Positions 52,359-62,088 of a stretch of DNA of 64,000 nt are shown here, piece by piece. A program made the translations under genes and the position numbers. Within the stretch, counting starts at the first letter, position 1. Every line of letters starts with the position of its first letter. The notes under the pieces are model-generated. The model saw only the letters and a list, made by a program, of their open reading frames with translations, did not search any database and was not told the origin of the DNA. The stretch spans positions 1 through 64,000 of the forward strand of contig NZ_PJIP01000009.1 of assembly GCF_002929375.1 (NCBI RefSeq). Direction: 5' to 3'. The DNA comes from Arthrobacter sp. DWC3 (lineage in GTDB: Bacteria > Actinomycetota > Actinomycetes > Actinomycetales > Micrococcaceae).

Positions 52359-53098
52359 CACGCACCTGCCTTCTGAGCTGCGATCGCGCGCAGCATCTGG
52401 TGGGATGCGACCTCGTCCAGCGGCAGGCCGCGGCGGGCCGCGACTGCCTGGGGCTCTTCGAGGCGCTTCAGCGCATCAACGGTCGCGTGGACGATGTTGA
52501 TGGCGTTCGCGGAACCGAGCGACTTGGAGAGGACGTCGTGGATGCCGACGCACTCGAGGACCGCACGCACGGGACCGCCGGCGATGACGCCGGTACCCGG
52601 GGAGGCGGGACGCAGGAGGACGACGCCGGCTGCTGCCTCGCCCTGCACCAGGTGCGGGACGGTGCCACCGATGCGCGGAACGCGGAACATCGTCTTCTTG
52701 GCTTCCTCGACGGCCTTCTGAATGGCGGAGGGAACTTCCTTCGCCTTGCCATAGCCGACGCCGACCATGCCGTTGCCGTCGCCTACCACCACGAGGGCGG
52801 TGAAGCTGAAGCGACGGCCGCCCTTGACGACCTTGGCGACGCGGTTGATGGTGACGACGCGTTCGATGAACTTGTCCTTGTCGTCGTTGCGTCCGCCGTC
52901 GCGGCCACCGCGGGAGTTGCCGTCGCGGCCGCCACGGGCGTTGCCGCCACGCTCGCCGCCGCGGGCGTTGCCGCCGCGGCCACGGTTCGCGTCAGCCGAC
53001 GCGGTGTCCGTCGTGCCTGCAGCTGCCGGAGCGTCGGCCGCGGGCTGCTCTGTAGCCGTATTCAATGGGGCTTCCTTTGCCTTGTTCTCCTCGGTCAC
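52358..53098 (-). CDS. rpsE: 30S ribosomal protein S5 with RGG-rich N-terminal extension
   Basis: 246 residues, against about 166 in E. coli. Residues from about 75 form a normal S5 ([37 protein letters not shown]). The first 75 residues are an Ala/Glu-rich segment followed by repeated Arg-Gly-Gly and Asn-Ala-Arg-Gly-Gly units between 36 and 67, which resembles RNA-binding RGG boxes. The GTG start overlaps the rplR stop (GTGA). Confidence 0.96.
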   Translation of the reverse strand: MTEENKAKEAPLNTATEQPAADAPAAAGTTDTASADANRGRGGNARGGERGGNARGGRDGNSRGGRDGGRNDDKDKFIERVVTINRVAKVVKGGRRFSFTALVVVGDGNGMVGVGYGKAKEVPSAIQKAVEEAKKTMFRVPRIGGTVPHLVQGEAAAGVVLLRPASPGTGVIAGGPVRAVLECVGIHDVLSKSLGSANAINIVHATVDALKRLEEPQAVAARRGLPLDEVASHQMLRAIAAQKAGA

Positions 53099-53478
53099 AG
53101 TGCCAGCCCACCTTCGCGTGCACCGTCTGCGATTGCTGCAACGCGACCGTGGTACTTGTTGCCGCCGCGGTCGAAGACGACAGCTTCGACACCGGCAGCC
53201 ATGGCACGGGCTGCAACGAGTTCGCCAACGCGCTTGGCCTTGGCGGTCTTGTCACCGTCGAACGCACGGAGGTCCGCTTCGAGGGTGGAGGCCGATGCAA
53301 CGGTCACGCCCTTGGTGTCGTCGACGACCTGCACGAAGACGTGGCGGGCCGAACGGTTGACGACCAGGCGGGGACGGACGGCCGTACCCGAGACGCGCTT
53401 GCGTACACGGAGGTGGCGGCGTCCACGCGAGGCGGACTTGCTCTTCGAGCTGCGCTTCTTGTTGATGCTCAGACCCAT
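53095..53478 (-). CDS. rplR: 50S ribosomal protein L18
   Basis: 127 residues, a 5S-rRNA-binding protein. The basic N-terminus ([20 protein letters not shown]) and the conserved [20 protein letters not shown] near the end are present. It begins two bases after the rplF stop and overlaps rpsE. Confidence 0.97.
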   Translation of the reverse strand: MGLSINKKRSSKSKSASRGRRHLRVRKRVSGTAVRPRLVVNRSARHVFVQVVDDTKGVTVASASTLEADLRAFDGDKTAKAKRVGELVAARAMAAGVEAVVFDRGGNKYHGRVAAIADGAREGGLAL

Positions 53479-53480
53479 GG

Positions 53481-54017
53481 TTACTTACCAGCCTTTCCGA
53501 CCTTGCGGCGGATGATCTCGCCTGCGTAGCGGATGCCCTTGCCCTTGTACGGGTCGGGCTTGCGCAGCTTGCGGATGGTTGCAGCGACCTCGCCGACCTG
53601 CTGCTTGTTGATGCCTGCGACCGAGAGCTTGGTGGGGCTGTCGACGGTCAGCGTGATGCCCTCGGGTGCCTTGACGGCGACCGGGTGGCTGTACCCCAGG
53701 GCGAACTCGAGGTCGCTGCCCTTGGCCTGGACACGGTAACCCGTGCCCACGATCTCGAGGTTCTTCTTGTAGCCCTCGGTGACTCCGACGATCATGTTGG
53801 AGATCAGCGTGCGGGTCAGGCCGTGCAGGGACCGGGATTCGCGCGCGTCGTCCGGGCGCGAGACGGTGAGCGTGCCCTCGTCCAGGGTGACCTCGATGGG
53901 GCTGGGAACCGTGTGGCTCAGCTCGCCCTTCGAGCCCTTGACGGAGACCTCGTTACCGTTGACATTGACCTCGACACCGGCGGGAACGGCGATGGGGAGA
54001 CGTCCAATACGTGACAT
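53481..54017 (-). CDS. rplF: 50S ribosomal protein L6
   Basis: 178 residues, standard length: [20 protein letters not shown] at the start and [20 protein letters not shown] at the end. It lies at the base of the L7/L12 stalk. It begins 18 bases after rpsH. Confidence 0.98.
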   Translation of the reverse strand: MSRIGRLPIAVPAGVEVNVNGNEVSVKGSKGELSHTVPSPIEVTLDEGTLTVSRPDDARESRSLHGLTRTLISNMIVGVTEGYKKNLEIVGTGYRVQAKGSDLEFALGYSHPVAVKAPEGITLTVDSPTKLSVAGINKQQVGEVAATIRKLRKPDPYKGKGIRYAGEIIRRKVGKAGK

Positions 54018-54035
54018 TATTCTTTCCCTTTCCCG

Positions 54036-54434
54036 TTACCAGACGTAGGCGAGGACTTCCCCACCCACACCCTTCTTGGATGCCTGGCGGTCGGTGAGCA
54101 GACCGGAGGACGTGGACAGGATGGCGATGCCGAGTCCGCCGAGCACGTGCGGGAGGTTCGTGGACTTCGCGTACACGCGCAGGCCCGGCTTGGAGATACG
54201 GCGGATGCCGGCGATGGAGCGCTGGCGGTCCGGTCCGAACTTGAGGTCGATGGTCAGCTTCTTGCCGACCTCCGCTTCCTCTTCCTTCCAGCCGGCGATG
54301 TAGCCCTCGGCCTTCAGGATGTCGGCGACGCGGGCCTTCAGCTTGCTGTACGGCATGGACACGGAGTCGTGGTAGGCCGAGTTGGCGTTGCGCAGACGCG
54401 TGAGCATGTCTGCGACAGGATCTGTCATTGTCAT
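54036..54434 (-). CDS. rpsH: 30S ribosomal protein S8
   Basis: 132 residues: [20 protein letters not shown], ending [10 protein letters not shown]. The conserved [12 protein letters not shown] binds 16S rRNA. A second ATG two codons later is a possible start. In many actinobacteria rpsN lies between rplE and rpsH; here the 87-base gap holds only two short hairpins. Confidence 0.97.
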   Translation of the reverse strand: MTMTDPVADMLTRLRNANSAYHDSVSMPYSKLKARVADILKAEGYIAGWKEEEAEVGKKLTIDLKFGPDRQRSIAGIRRISKPGLRVYAKSTNLPHVLGGLGIAILSTSSGLLTDRQASKKGVGGEVLAYVW

Positions 54435-54521
54435 GTGGGCTCTTGCCCTTCCTCGAAACGGTTTCCGTTCTCCGGTCGGCGCGGGAGGCGCCGGCTGGAG
54501 AGGACCTGAGACGTAGTTAGA

Positions 54522-55097
54522 TTAATCTTCGGATTTGAAGGGGAAGCCGAGCGCCTTGAGGAGCGCGCGGCCCTCGGCGTCGGTCTTGGCGGTGGTGACG
54601 ACGGTGATGTCCATGCCACGCACCCGGTCGATACGGTCCTGGTCGATCTCGTGGAACATGGACTGCTCCGTGAGGCCGAAGGTGTAGTTGCCGTTGCCGT
54701 CGAACTGCTTGCCGTTGAGGCCGCGGAAGTCGCGGATACGGGGCAGGGCGAGGGAGATCAGGCGGTCCGTGAATTCCCACATGCGGTCGCCGCGCAGCGT
54801 GGCGTGCGCACCGATCGGCATTCCCTCGCGGAGCTTGAACTGCGCGATGGACTTGCGGGCCTTGGTGACCTGGGGCTTCTGGCCCGTGATCGCGGTGAGG
54901 TCCTTGACGGCCCCGTCGATCAGCTTGGAGTCCTTGGCGGCGTCACCGACACCCATGTTCACGACGACCTTCACCAGGCGCGGGACCTGGTTGACGTTGG
55001 CGTAGTTGAACTCCTCCTGCAGGGTGGCCTTGATCTCGGACGCGTAGCGCGCCTTGAGACGGGGAAGAACCCGGGTTTCTGCGGTTTCGACAGTCAT
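54522..55097 (-). CDS. rplE: 50S ribosomal protein L5
   Basis: 191 residues, binding 5S rRNA and the P-site tRNA. It contains [40 protein letters not shown] and [20 protein letters not shown], all family segments. The ATG overlaps the rplX stop by one base. Confidence 0.98.
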   Translation of the reverse strand: MTVETAETRVLPRLKARYASEIKATLQEEFNYANVNQVPRLVKVVVNMGVGDAAKDSKLIDGAVKDLTAITGQKPQVTKARKSIAQFKLREGMPIGAHATLRGDRMWEFTDRLISLALPRIRDFRGLNGKQFDGNGNYTFGLTEQSMFHEIDQDRIDRVRGMDITVVTTAKTDAEGRALLKALGFPFKSED

Positions 55098-55471
55098 TAC
55101 AGATCCTTCCCTGATGACTTGGCCACGCGGATGCGGACGATACGCTCGCGGCCGTCGCGCTCGACGGTCTCGGTGCGGTATCCGACGCGGGTCGGCTTCT
55201 TGGTCTCGGGATCGACGACCGCGACGTTGCTGATGTGCACGGGGGCCTCGACCACCTCGATGCCACCGGTCGTGGTGCCGCGCTGCGACTGCCCGACCTT
55301 GGTGTGCTTGGTGATCCGGTTGATACCTTCCACGAGCACGCGGTTGGTGTCCGGGAACACCTTCAGTACCTTGCCCTGCTTGCCGCGGTCTCCGCCGCGC
55401 TCCTGCCGGGCTCCGGTGATGACCTGGACGAGGTCACCCTTCTTGATCTTGAGCTTTGTCTTCTGTGCCAT
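55097..55471 (-). CDS. rplX: 50S ribosomal protein L24
   Basis: 124 residues, with the KOW motif [20 protein letters not shown] near the start and [20 protein letters not shown]. It is an assembly-initiating protein of the 50S subunit. It follows rplN by three bases. Confidence 0.98.
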   Translation of the reverse strand: MAQKTKLKIKKGDLVQVITGARQERGGDRGKQGKVLKVFPDTNRVLVEGINRITKHTKVGQSQRGTTTGGIEVVEAPVHISNVAVVDPETKKPTRVGYRTETVERDGRERIVRIRVAKSSGKDL

Positions 55472-55474
55472 GGA

Positions 55475-55843
55475 CTACAGCACCTCCGGCGCCAGCGAGA
55501 TGATCTTCATGAAACGCTTGTCGCGGAGCTCGCGACCGACAGGGCCGAAGATACGGGTACCGCGGGGGTCGCCGTCGTTCTTCAGGATCACTGCTGCGTT
55601 CTCATCAAACTTGATGTAGGAACCGTCCGCGCGGCGGCGTTCCTTCTTGGTGCGGACGATGACCGCCTTGACGACGTCGCCCTTCTTGACGTTGCCGCCC
55701 GGGATCGCGTCCTTCACGGTGGCGACGATGACGTCGCCGATGCCTGCGTAGCGGCGCCCGGATCCTCCGAGAACACGGATGGTCAAGATTTCCTTGGCAC
55801 CCGTGTTGTCGGCGACCTTTAGCCGCGACTCCTGCTGAATCAC
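55475..55843 (-). CDS. rplN: 50S ribosomal protein L14
   Basis: 122 residues, the invariant length, starting at a GTG ([20 protein letters not shown]). [20 protein letters not shown] is the family signature. It is the first gene of the spc operon in this window, after a 345-base gap with terminator and promoter-like sequences. Confidence 0.98.
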   Translation of the reverse strand: MIQQESRLKVADNTGAKEILTIRVLGGSGRRYAGIGDVIVATVKDAIPGGNVKKGDVVKAVIVRTKKERRRADGSYIKFDENAAVILKNDGDPRGTRIFGPVGRELRDKRFMKIISLAPEVL

Positions 55844-56114
55844 TTATTACTCCTGTCGTCGCGCCGGTTCTCTCATCGAGCCTTGCGGAACGGATATGGG
55901 TGGGCCCCGTAATACTGGTACTCAGCACGTGCACGCCTGGGCGCGCGGCTGTGCGTGGATCTTCTGCACAGTGGATTCGTGGTGAACAAGATTATCGGGC
56001 TTTTGCCTATTTGCCCGGTGTGAAGGAACCCTGAGAAGGAGACCCGGCGAGGGTGACCTCGAGAGGGCATGCGCCAGCCCACCAGACAGACAAGATTCTC
56101 ATGGTATCGCGAAA
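55844..56114 (-). promoter_or_regulatory. spc operon leader and promoter region
   Basis: A gene-free stretch between the S10 terminator and rplN. A -10-like GATAAT occurs on the minus strand at 55996-55991, about 148 bases before the rplN GTG, without a good -35. The same hexamer occurs upstream of rpsJ. A TTATTACTCCTG segment before rplN contains its AGGAGTAA ribosome site. Confidence 0.4.
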
Positions 56115-56146
56115 ATGCCCCGGACACGAAATCGTGTCCGGGGCAT
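56115..56146 (-). terminator. S10 operon terminator
   Basis: A perfect 14-bp stem (ATGCCCCGGACACG at 56115-56128; complement at 56133-56146) with an AAAT loop, followed on the minus strand by three further T. It lies 42 bases after the rpsQ stop. A second hairpin with an 8-bp stem (56154-56174) stands between. Together they end the rpsJ-rpsQ transcript. Confidence 0.8.
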
Positions 56147-56188
56147 CCCGGGTGGGGCCGGCCGAACCGGCCCCGGTACTGCCGGGTG

Positions 56189-56500
56189 CTACTTGGCCTT
56201 CTCGATGATCTCCACCAGGCGCCACCGCTTGGTCGCGGAGAGCGGGCGGGTCTCGCTGATCAGGACCATGTCGCCGATGCCGGCGGTGTTGTTCTCGTCG
56301 TGCGCCTTGACCTTCGAGCTGCGGCGAAGCACCTTGCCGTACAGGGCGTGCTTCACGCGGTCCTCGACCTCGACCACGATGGTCTTCTCCATCTTGTCCG
56401 ACACGACGTAGCCACGGCGTACCTTGCGGTAGCCGCGCGAGTTGGCGTCGTGGACGGCCTTCTCGGTTCCTACGGTCGTCTCGCTCTGCTGCTCACTCAT
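56189..56500 (-). CDS. rpsQ: 30S ribosomal protein S17
   Basis: 103 residues. The core ([20 protein letters not shown] to [20 protein letters not shown]) is normal; about 18 Ser/Gln/Thr-rich residues precede it. The ATG overlaps the rpmC stop (ATGA). It is the last gene of the S10 operon here. Confidence 0.97.
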   Translation of the reverse strand: MSEQQSETTVGTEKAVHDANSRGYRKVRRGYVVSDKMEKTIVVEVEDRVKHALYGKVLRRSSKVKAHDENNTAGIGDMVLISETRPLSATKRWRLVEIIEKAK

Positions 56501-56838
56501 TTGGCGTCCTCCTCAGAAGCCTCGGTGTCCACGGACGGTGCGTCCTTGGAGGCCTTCTTGGCTTTCTTGGGCTTCTCCTCCTTCGCGGGCTTCGCTTCCT
56601 CGACGGGAGCGACGACCTCGGGGCGGATGCCCAGTTCACGCTCGCGCAGCACCGTGTAGATGCGGGCGATGTCGCGCTTGACCGAACGAAGGCGACCGTG
56701 GCTTTCGAGCTGGCCGGTGGCCGACTGGAAACGGAGGTTGAACAGCTCCTCCTTGGCCTTGCGCAGTTCTTCCACCAGACGGTCCTTATCGAAGCCGTCC
56801 AGCTGGTCTGTTGCCAGTTCCTTTGAACCCAGAGCCAT
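56497..56838 (-). CDS. rpmC: 50S ribosomal protein L29 with charged C-terminal extension
   Basis: 113 residues against about 65-75 in most bacteria. The two-helix core ends near residue 72 ([39 protein letters not shown]). A 40-residue Lys/Glu/Ala/Pro tail follows ([20 protein letters not shown]). L29 lies at the polypeptide exit, so the tail could reach nascent chains or their binding factors; that is inference. Confidence 0.96.
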   Translation of the reverse strand: MALGSKELATDQLDGFDKDRLVEELRKAKEELFNLRFQSATGQLESHGRLRSVKRDIARIYTVLRERELGIRPEVVAPVEEAKPAKEEKPKKAKKASKDAPSVDTEASEEDAK

Positions 56839-56840
56839 AA

Positions 56841-57257
56841 CTATTCACCACCCTCACGACGCACGATGCGTGCCTTCAACGGCAGCTTGTGGATCGCGAG
56901 GCGCAGGGCTTCGCGGGCTACCTCTTCGGAAACACCGGACAGTTCGAAGAGAACACGTCCCGGCTTGACGTTGGCCACCCACCACTCGGGCGAACCCTTA
57001 CCGGAACCCATGCGGGTCTCGGCAGGCTTCTTGGTCAACGGGCGGTCCGGATAGATGTTGATCCAGACCTTGCCGCCACGCTTGATGTGACGGGTCATGG
57101 CGATACGAGCGGACTCGATCTGGCGGTTGGTGACGTATGCCGGGCTCAGAGCCTGGATGCCCCACTCACCGAAGCTGACCTCGGTACCGCCGGTTGCAGC
57201 GCCCGAGCGGCCCGGGTGGTGCTGCTTACGGAATTTGACGCGACGTGGGATAAGCAT
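56841..57257 (-). CDS. rplP: 50S ribosomal protein L16
   Basis: 138 residues, standard length: [20 protein letters not shown] and [20 protein letters not shown]. The last segment contains the Arg hydroxylated in some bacteria. The start directly follows the rpsC stop. Confidence 0.98.
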   Translation of the reverse strand: MLIPRRVKFRKQHHPGRSGAATGGTEVSFGEWGIQALSPAYVTNRQIESARIAMTRHIKRGGKVWINIYPDRPLTKKPAETRMGSGKGSPEWWVANVKPGRVLFELSGVSEEVAREALRLAIHKLPLKARIVRREGGE

Positions 57258-58103
57258 TTAGGCCTGTCCTCCTTCAGCCGCAGCCGGAGCTGCGGCGGTC
57301 TCGGCGGGTGCCGGGGCACCCTGGCCCTCGGAGCGCTCAGGCGCACGACGACGACGGTCGCCTCCACGGTCGCCACCACGGTCGGCACCGGCAGGGCCAC
57401 GGCCCGGACGGTCTCCACCGCGGCCGCGGGAAGGAGCTGCTGCAGCCTGGGCCGCGAGTTCCTTCGCCGTGACGTCACCCTTGTAGATCCAGACCTTCAC
57501 GCCGATGCGGCCGAAGGTGGTCTTCGCTTCGAAGAAGCCGTAGTCGATGTTGGCGCGGAGCGTGTGCAGGGGAACGCGTCCCTCGCGGTAGAACTCCGAA
57601 CGGCTCATTTCGGCGCCGCCGAGGCGACCGGAGCACTGGACACGGATGCCCTTCGCGCCGGCACGCTGTGCGGACTGCATAGCCTTCTTCATCGCACGGC
57701 GGAACGCCACGCGTGAGGAGAGCTGCTCGGCGATGCCCTGGGCGACGAGCTGAGCCTCGATCTCGGGGTTCTTGACCTCGAGGATGTTCAGCTGGACCTG
57801 CTTGCCGGTGAGCTTCTCGAGCTCGCCGCGGATGCGGTCCGCCTCTGCTCCACGGCGGCCGATGACGATGCCCGGACGTGCCGTGTGGATGTCCACGCGG
57901 ACGCGGTCACGGGTGCGCTCGATCTCGACCTTGGCGATGCCGGCACGGTCCATGCCGGTCGACATCAGCTGGCGGATCTTGATGTCCTCGCGGACGAAGT
58001 CACGGTAGCGCTGGCCCGGCTTGTTGCTGTCGGCGAACCAGTGCGACCGGTGGTCAGTGGTGATGCCGAGTCGGAACCCGTGCGGGTTTACTTTCTGTCC
58101 CAC
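57258..58103 (-). CDS. rpsC: 30S ribosomal protein S3
   Basis: 281 residues, starting at a GTG ([20 protein letters not shown]) that abuts the rplV stop. The KH domain contains [20 protein letters not shown], and [20 protein letters not shown] is conserved. The last 65 residues form a Gly/Arg/Asp-rich stretch and an Ala/Pro tail, longer than in E. coli but common among actinobacteria. Confidence 0.97.
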   Translation of the reverse strand: MGQKVNPHGFRLGITTDHRSHWFADSNKPGQRYRDFVREDIKIRQLMSTGMDRAGIAKVEIERTRDRVRVDIHTARPGIVIGRRGAEADRIRGELEKLTGKQVQLNILEVKNPEIEAQLVAQGIAEQLSSRVAFRRAMKKAMQSAQRAGAKGIRVQCSGRLGGAEMSRSEFYREGRVPLHTLRANIDYGFFEAKTTFGRIGVKVWIYKGDVTAKELAAQAAAAPSRGRGGDRPGRGPAGADRGGDRGGDRRRRAPERSEGQGAPAPAETAAAPAAAEGGQA

Positions 58104-58469
58104 TTAGCGGACCTCCACTTTCTGAGGGGTAGCGACGACAACCGTGATGTGGCTTGTCCGCTTGTTGATGCGGAACGCGCGGCCCTGGGCACGCGGACGG
58201 AACCGCTTCATCGTGGGGCCTTCATCGACGAATGCTTCGCTGATGATGAGGTTGTCCTCGTCGAAGGCGACGCCGTCACGGTCCGCGAGCACGCGGGCGT
58301 TGGCCATCGCTGACTGAACCACCTTGAATACCGGCTCCGAAGCAACCTGTGGGGCAAACTTCAGAATGGCCAGGGCCTCGCTCGCCTGCTTCCCACGAAC
58401 AAGGTTGACGACGCGCCGGGCCTTCATGGGCGTTACGCGGATGTGCCGCGCAATAGCCTTGGCTTCCAT
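58104..58469 (-). CDS. rplV: 50S ribosomal protein L22
   Basis: 121 residues: [20 protein letters not shown], and the exit-tunnel loop [20 protein letters not shown], where macrolide resistance changes occur in other bacteria; no anomaly is visible. It begins 30 bases after rpsS. Confidence 0.98.
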   Translation of the reverse strand: MEAKAIARHIRVTPMKARRVVNLVRGKQASEALAILKFAPQVASEPVFKVVQSAMANARVLADRDGVAFDEDNLIISEAFVDEGPTMKRFRPRAQGRAFRINKRTSHITVVVATPQKVEVR

Positions 58470-58499
58470 TGCTTTCCTTCTCTCGTCGAAGAGCAGCGC

Positions 58500-58781
58500 C
58501 TAGCGGCGCTTGCCCTTGCGGTCGTCCTTCACGTGTCCGCGGAAGGTCCGCGTCGGAGCGAATTCGCCGAGCTTGTGCCCGACCATCGACTCGGTGACGA
58601 ACACCGGGATGTGCTTACGGCCGTCGTGCACCGCGATCGTGTGCCCGAGCATGTCGGGGATGATCATGGAGCGTCGGGACCAGGTCTTGATGACGTTCTT
58701 CGTACCCGTTTCGTTCTCGCGAGCGACCTTCACAAAAAGGTGCTGATCGACGAAGGGGCCTTTCTTCAGGCTGCGTGGCAT
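58500..58781 (-). CDS. rpsS: 30S ribosomal protein S19
   Basis: 93 residues, standard length: [20 protein letters not shown] and [20 protein letters not shown]. It lies in the head of the 30S subunit beside S13. It follows rplB by 12 bases. Confidence 0.98.
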   Translation of the reverse strand: MPRSLKKGPFVDQHLFVKVARENETGTKNVIKTWSRRSMIIPDMLGHTIAVHDGRKHIPVFVTESMVGHKLGEFAPTRTFRGHVKDDRKGKRR

Positions 58782-58793
58782 GTCTCCAGGCTC

Positions 58794-59633
<840 letters not shown>

Positions 59634-59664
59634 AACTCAATTCCTCGTTAAAGTGGTCTCCGCT

Positions 59665-59970
59665 CTAGGAGAGCGGACCGCCGAAGATGTCGATCGAGCC
59701 CTCTTTGAGGGACACGATGGCACGCTTGGTGCCCTTGCGCTGGCCCCAGCCGAACTTGGTGCGCTTGCGCTTGCCAACCCGGTTGATGGTGTTGATGGAG
59801 TCGACCTTCACGGAGAAGATCTTCTCGACCGCCAGTTTGATTTCTTCCTTGTTCGAGCGGGGGTCGACCAGGAAGGTGTACTTGCCTTCGTCGATCAGGC
59901 CGTAGCTCTTCTCCGAGACGACGGGTGCAATGACGACGTCGCGCGGATCCTTTGCGATGGTGCCGCTCAC
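59665..59970 (-). CDS. rplW: 50S ribosomal protein L23
   Basis: 101 residues, starting at a GTG overlapping the rplD stop (GTGA). It contains [20 protein letters not shown] and [20 protein letters not shown]. At the tunnel exit it provides the docking site for trigger factor and SRP. Confidence 0.98.
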   Translation of the reverse strand: MSGTIAKDPRDVVIAPVVSEKSYGLIDEGKYTFLVDPRSNKEEIKLAVEKIFSVKVDSINTINRVGKRKRTKFGWGQRKGTKRAIVSLKEGSIDIFGGPLS

Positions 59971-60590
59971 TTGGCATCCTCCTCGGAGATGACATCAGCC
60001 GAGCCGACGAACTGGTCGTAGGCGGCCTTGGTGAAGATCACGTCGTCGGAGACCAGCACGTCGTACGTGTTGAGCTGGTCCACATAGAGGACGTGCACAG
60101 CGGGGACGTTGCGCACGGACAGTGCCGCGACGTCGTTGGCTCGCTCGATCACGACGAGCAGGCGGGGCCGCTCGGAGATCGCGCGCAGGGTCTCGATGGC
60201 ACCCTTGGTGGACGGCTTGCCGCCGGTCACCAGGGACTCGAGGACGTGGATACGGCCGTTGCGTGCCCGGTCGGAGAGGGCTCCGCGCAGCGCGGCGGCC
60301 TTCATCTTCTTGGGGGTGCGCTGGCTGTAGTCGCGGGGCGTGGGCCCGTGGACGACGCCGCCGCCGGTCATGTGAGGGGCGCGGATCGAACCCTGACGGG
60401 CACGACCGGTTCCCTTCTGCTTGAACGGCTTGCGACCTGCGCCACTGACCTCGGCGCGGGTCTTCGTCTTGTGCGTGCCCTGGCGGGCAGCAGCGAGCTG
60501 GGCGACGACGACCTGGTGCAGCAGCGGCACGTTGGTCTGTGCGTCGAAGATCTCCGCGGGGAGATCGACCTGGACAGTGTTGGCAGCCAT
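59967..60590 (-). CDS. rplD: 50S ribosomal protein L4
   Basis: 207 residues. The tunnel loop [20 protein letters not shown] and [20 protein letters not shown] are conserved. In E. coli L4 binds the S10 leader and represses its own operon; whether that happens here is unknown. It lies four bases after rplC. Confidence 0.98.
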   Translation of the reverse strand: MAANTVQVDLPAEIFDAQTNVPLLHQVVVAQLAAARQGTHKTKTRAEVSGAGRKPFKQKGTGRARQGSIRAPHMTGGGVVHGPTPRDYSQRTPKKMKAAALRGALSDRARNGRIHVLESLVTGGKPSTKGAIETLRAISERPRLLVVIERANDVAALSVRNVPAVHVLYVDQLNTYDVLVSDDVIFTKAAYDQFVGSADVISEEDAK

Positions 60591-60594
60591 GTGG

Positions 60595-61251
60595 CTATGC
60601 TCCCTTCACGGCGGTGCGTACGAGGACGACCTGGCCGCGGGCGCCGGGGACGGCACCCTTGATCAGCAGCAGCGACTTCTCGGCGTCGACAGCGTGAACC
60701 CGGAGGTTCAGCGTGGTCTGACGAACGGCACCCATGCGGCCTGCCATTTTCATTCCACGGAAGACGCGGCTGGGGGTGGATGCTCCACCGATGGAACCGG
60801 GCTTGCGGTGGTTCTTGTGGGCACCGTGCGATGCACCGACGCCGTGGAAACCGTGGCGCTTCATGACGCCGGCAAAGCCCTTGCCCTTGGTGGTGCCGAT
60901 GACGTCGACCGTCTGGCCGGCCTCGAACATCTCGACGGAGAGTTCCTGACCGAGCGAGTAGGAGTCGGCGTCTGACGTGCGCAGCTCGACGACGTGACGG
61001 CGGGGCGTGACGCCTGCCTTCTCGAAGTGGCCTGCGAGCGGCTTGGTGACCTTGCGGGGATCGATCTGGCCGAAGCCGATCTGCACGGCCGTGTAGCCGT
61101 CCTTGTCCGCGCTGAGGAGCTGCGTGATGACGTTCGAGTCCGCCTGGATGACGGTCACGGGGATGAGGATGTTGTTCTCGTCCCAGACCTGGGTCATGCC
61201 GAGCTTGGTGCCCAGCAGGCCCTTGACCTGACGCGTAAGTGAAGTAGACAT
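60595..61251 (-). CDS. rplC: 50S ribosomal protein L3
   Basis: 218 residues, standard length. [20 protein letters not shown] begins the fold and [20 protein letters not shown] is the family signature, with the residue methylated by PrmB in some bacteria. It lies 16 bases after rpsJ. Confidence 0.98.
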   Translation of the reverse strand: MSTSLTRQVKGLLGTKLGMTQVWDENNILIPVTVIQADSNVITQLLSADKDGYTAVQIGFGQIDPRKVTKPLAGHFEKAGVTPRRHVVELRTSDADSYSLGQELSVEMFEAGQTVDVIGTTKGKGFAGVMKRHGFHGVGASHGAHKNHRKPGSIGGASTPSRVFRGMKMAGRMGAVRQTTLNLRVHAVDAEKSLLLIKGAVPGARGQVVLVRTAVKGA

Positions 61252-61267
61252 GAGTATCCGCTCTCCC

Positions 61268-61576
61268 TTACAGCTTGATTTCGATGTTCACGTCCGCGGG
61301 CAGATCGAGACGCATCAGCGAATCGACGGCCTTGGGCGTGGGATCAATGATGTCGATCAGACGCTTGTGAGTACGCATTTCGAAGTGCTCACGGCTGTCC
61401 TTGTACTTGTGCGGGGACCGGATGACAACGAATACGTTCTTCTCCGTGGGCAGGGGCACGGGGCCCACTACCGTTGCGCCTGCGCGCGTCACCGTCTCAA
61501 CGATCTTCCGGGCTGAAACATCGATGACCTCGTGGTCATATGACTTCAGCCGGATGCGGATTTTCTGTCCCGCCAT
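61268..61576 (-). CDS. rpsJ: 30S ribosomal protein S10
   Basis: 102 residues starting at 61576 ([20 protein letters not shown]); the 39 codons open upstream are leader. It also contains [20 protein letters not shown]. It is the first gene of the 11-gene S10 operon and doubles in other bacteria as the NusE antitermination factor. No tuf or fusA gene precedes it within the window. Confidence 0.98.
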   Translation of the reverse strand: MAGQKIRIRLKSYDHEVIDVSARKIVETVTRAGATVVGPVPLPTEKNVFVVIRSPHKYKDSREHFEMRTHKRLIDIIDPTPKAVDSLMRLDLPADVNIEIKL

Positions 61577-62088
61577 GGCGTCTCGACTCTCTCTCACACT
61601 GCCTGAGCAGTTCCGGTACGTTCGTACATTTCCTGCGTCCGTTGTACGACGCTTCCTGAACAGACTGAATCCGGAAGGATCCGGGTTCCTCACCCTGCCA
61701 GGGCTCCGACCCCCGCGCTCGGGCGTGTCGCGCTGTGTAGAACATCGAACACAGTCTGGACACGCACGTTCCGCTGATTCCGGCCTGGCCGGACGGGGTG
61801 GATCATATTTGGGCCCCGCGTTTCGGCGGACCTGATCCCTGCATCGGGCATTATCCCGACCGGGATGAAGTCTCAGACCGCGCGCGCGAGCGCTTGAACA
61901 ACTTATCCAGTCTCGCAGATCACCCGCGTGAATGCGAACCGGGCCGGCTCCTCGGGGCGTGATCTGCGTGACTCGGCCCTGCCGTGGTGCTGCGGATCAG
62001 GACAGGGCACCCAGGGCGCGGCGTCGACCGGCGTCAGGACGATGGCGCGAGGTCGGTGTCCGGGACGAGTGCGGTGTGCGGACGGGAC
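61577..62088 (-). promoter_or_regulatory. S10 operon leader and promoter region
   Basis: Gene-free. On the minus strand a -10-like GATAAT (61855-61850) sits about 275 bases before the rpsJ ATG, without a good -35. An inverted repeat ATCCCG-AC-CGGGAT (61854-61867) overlaps it. The leader of about 265 nt contains a small CCGGA/TCCGG hairpin near 61675 and a TGTGT/ACACA repeat near 61740. A GAGAGAG tract lies just before rpsJ. Confidence 0.45.

Noticed and set aside
61577-61693. 39-residue N-terminal extension of S10
   Set aside because: S10 proteins begin at [11 protein letters not shown]; the upstream codons are leader.
61730-61760. LexA-like operator before rpsJ (CGAACATCGAAC region)
   Set aside because: Spacing and symmetry do not fit the actinobacterial SOS box, and an SOS role for the S10 operon is not expected.
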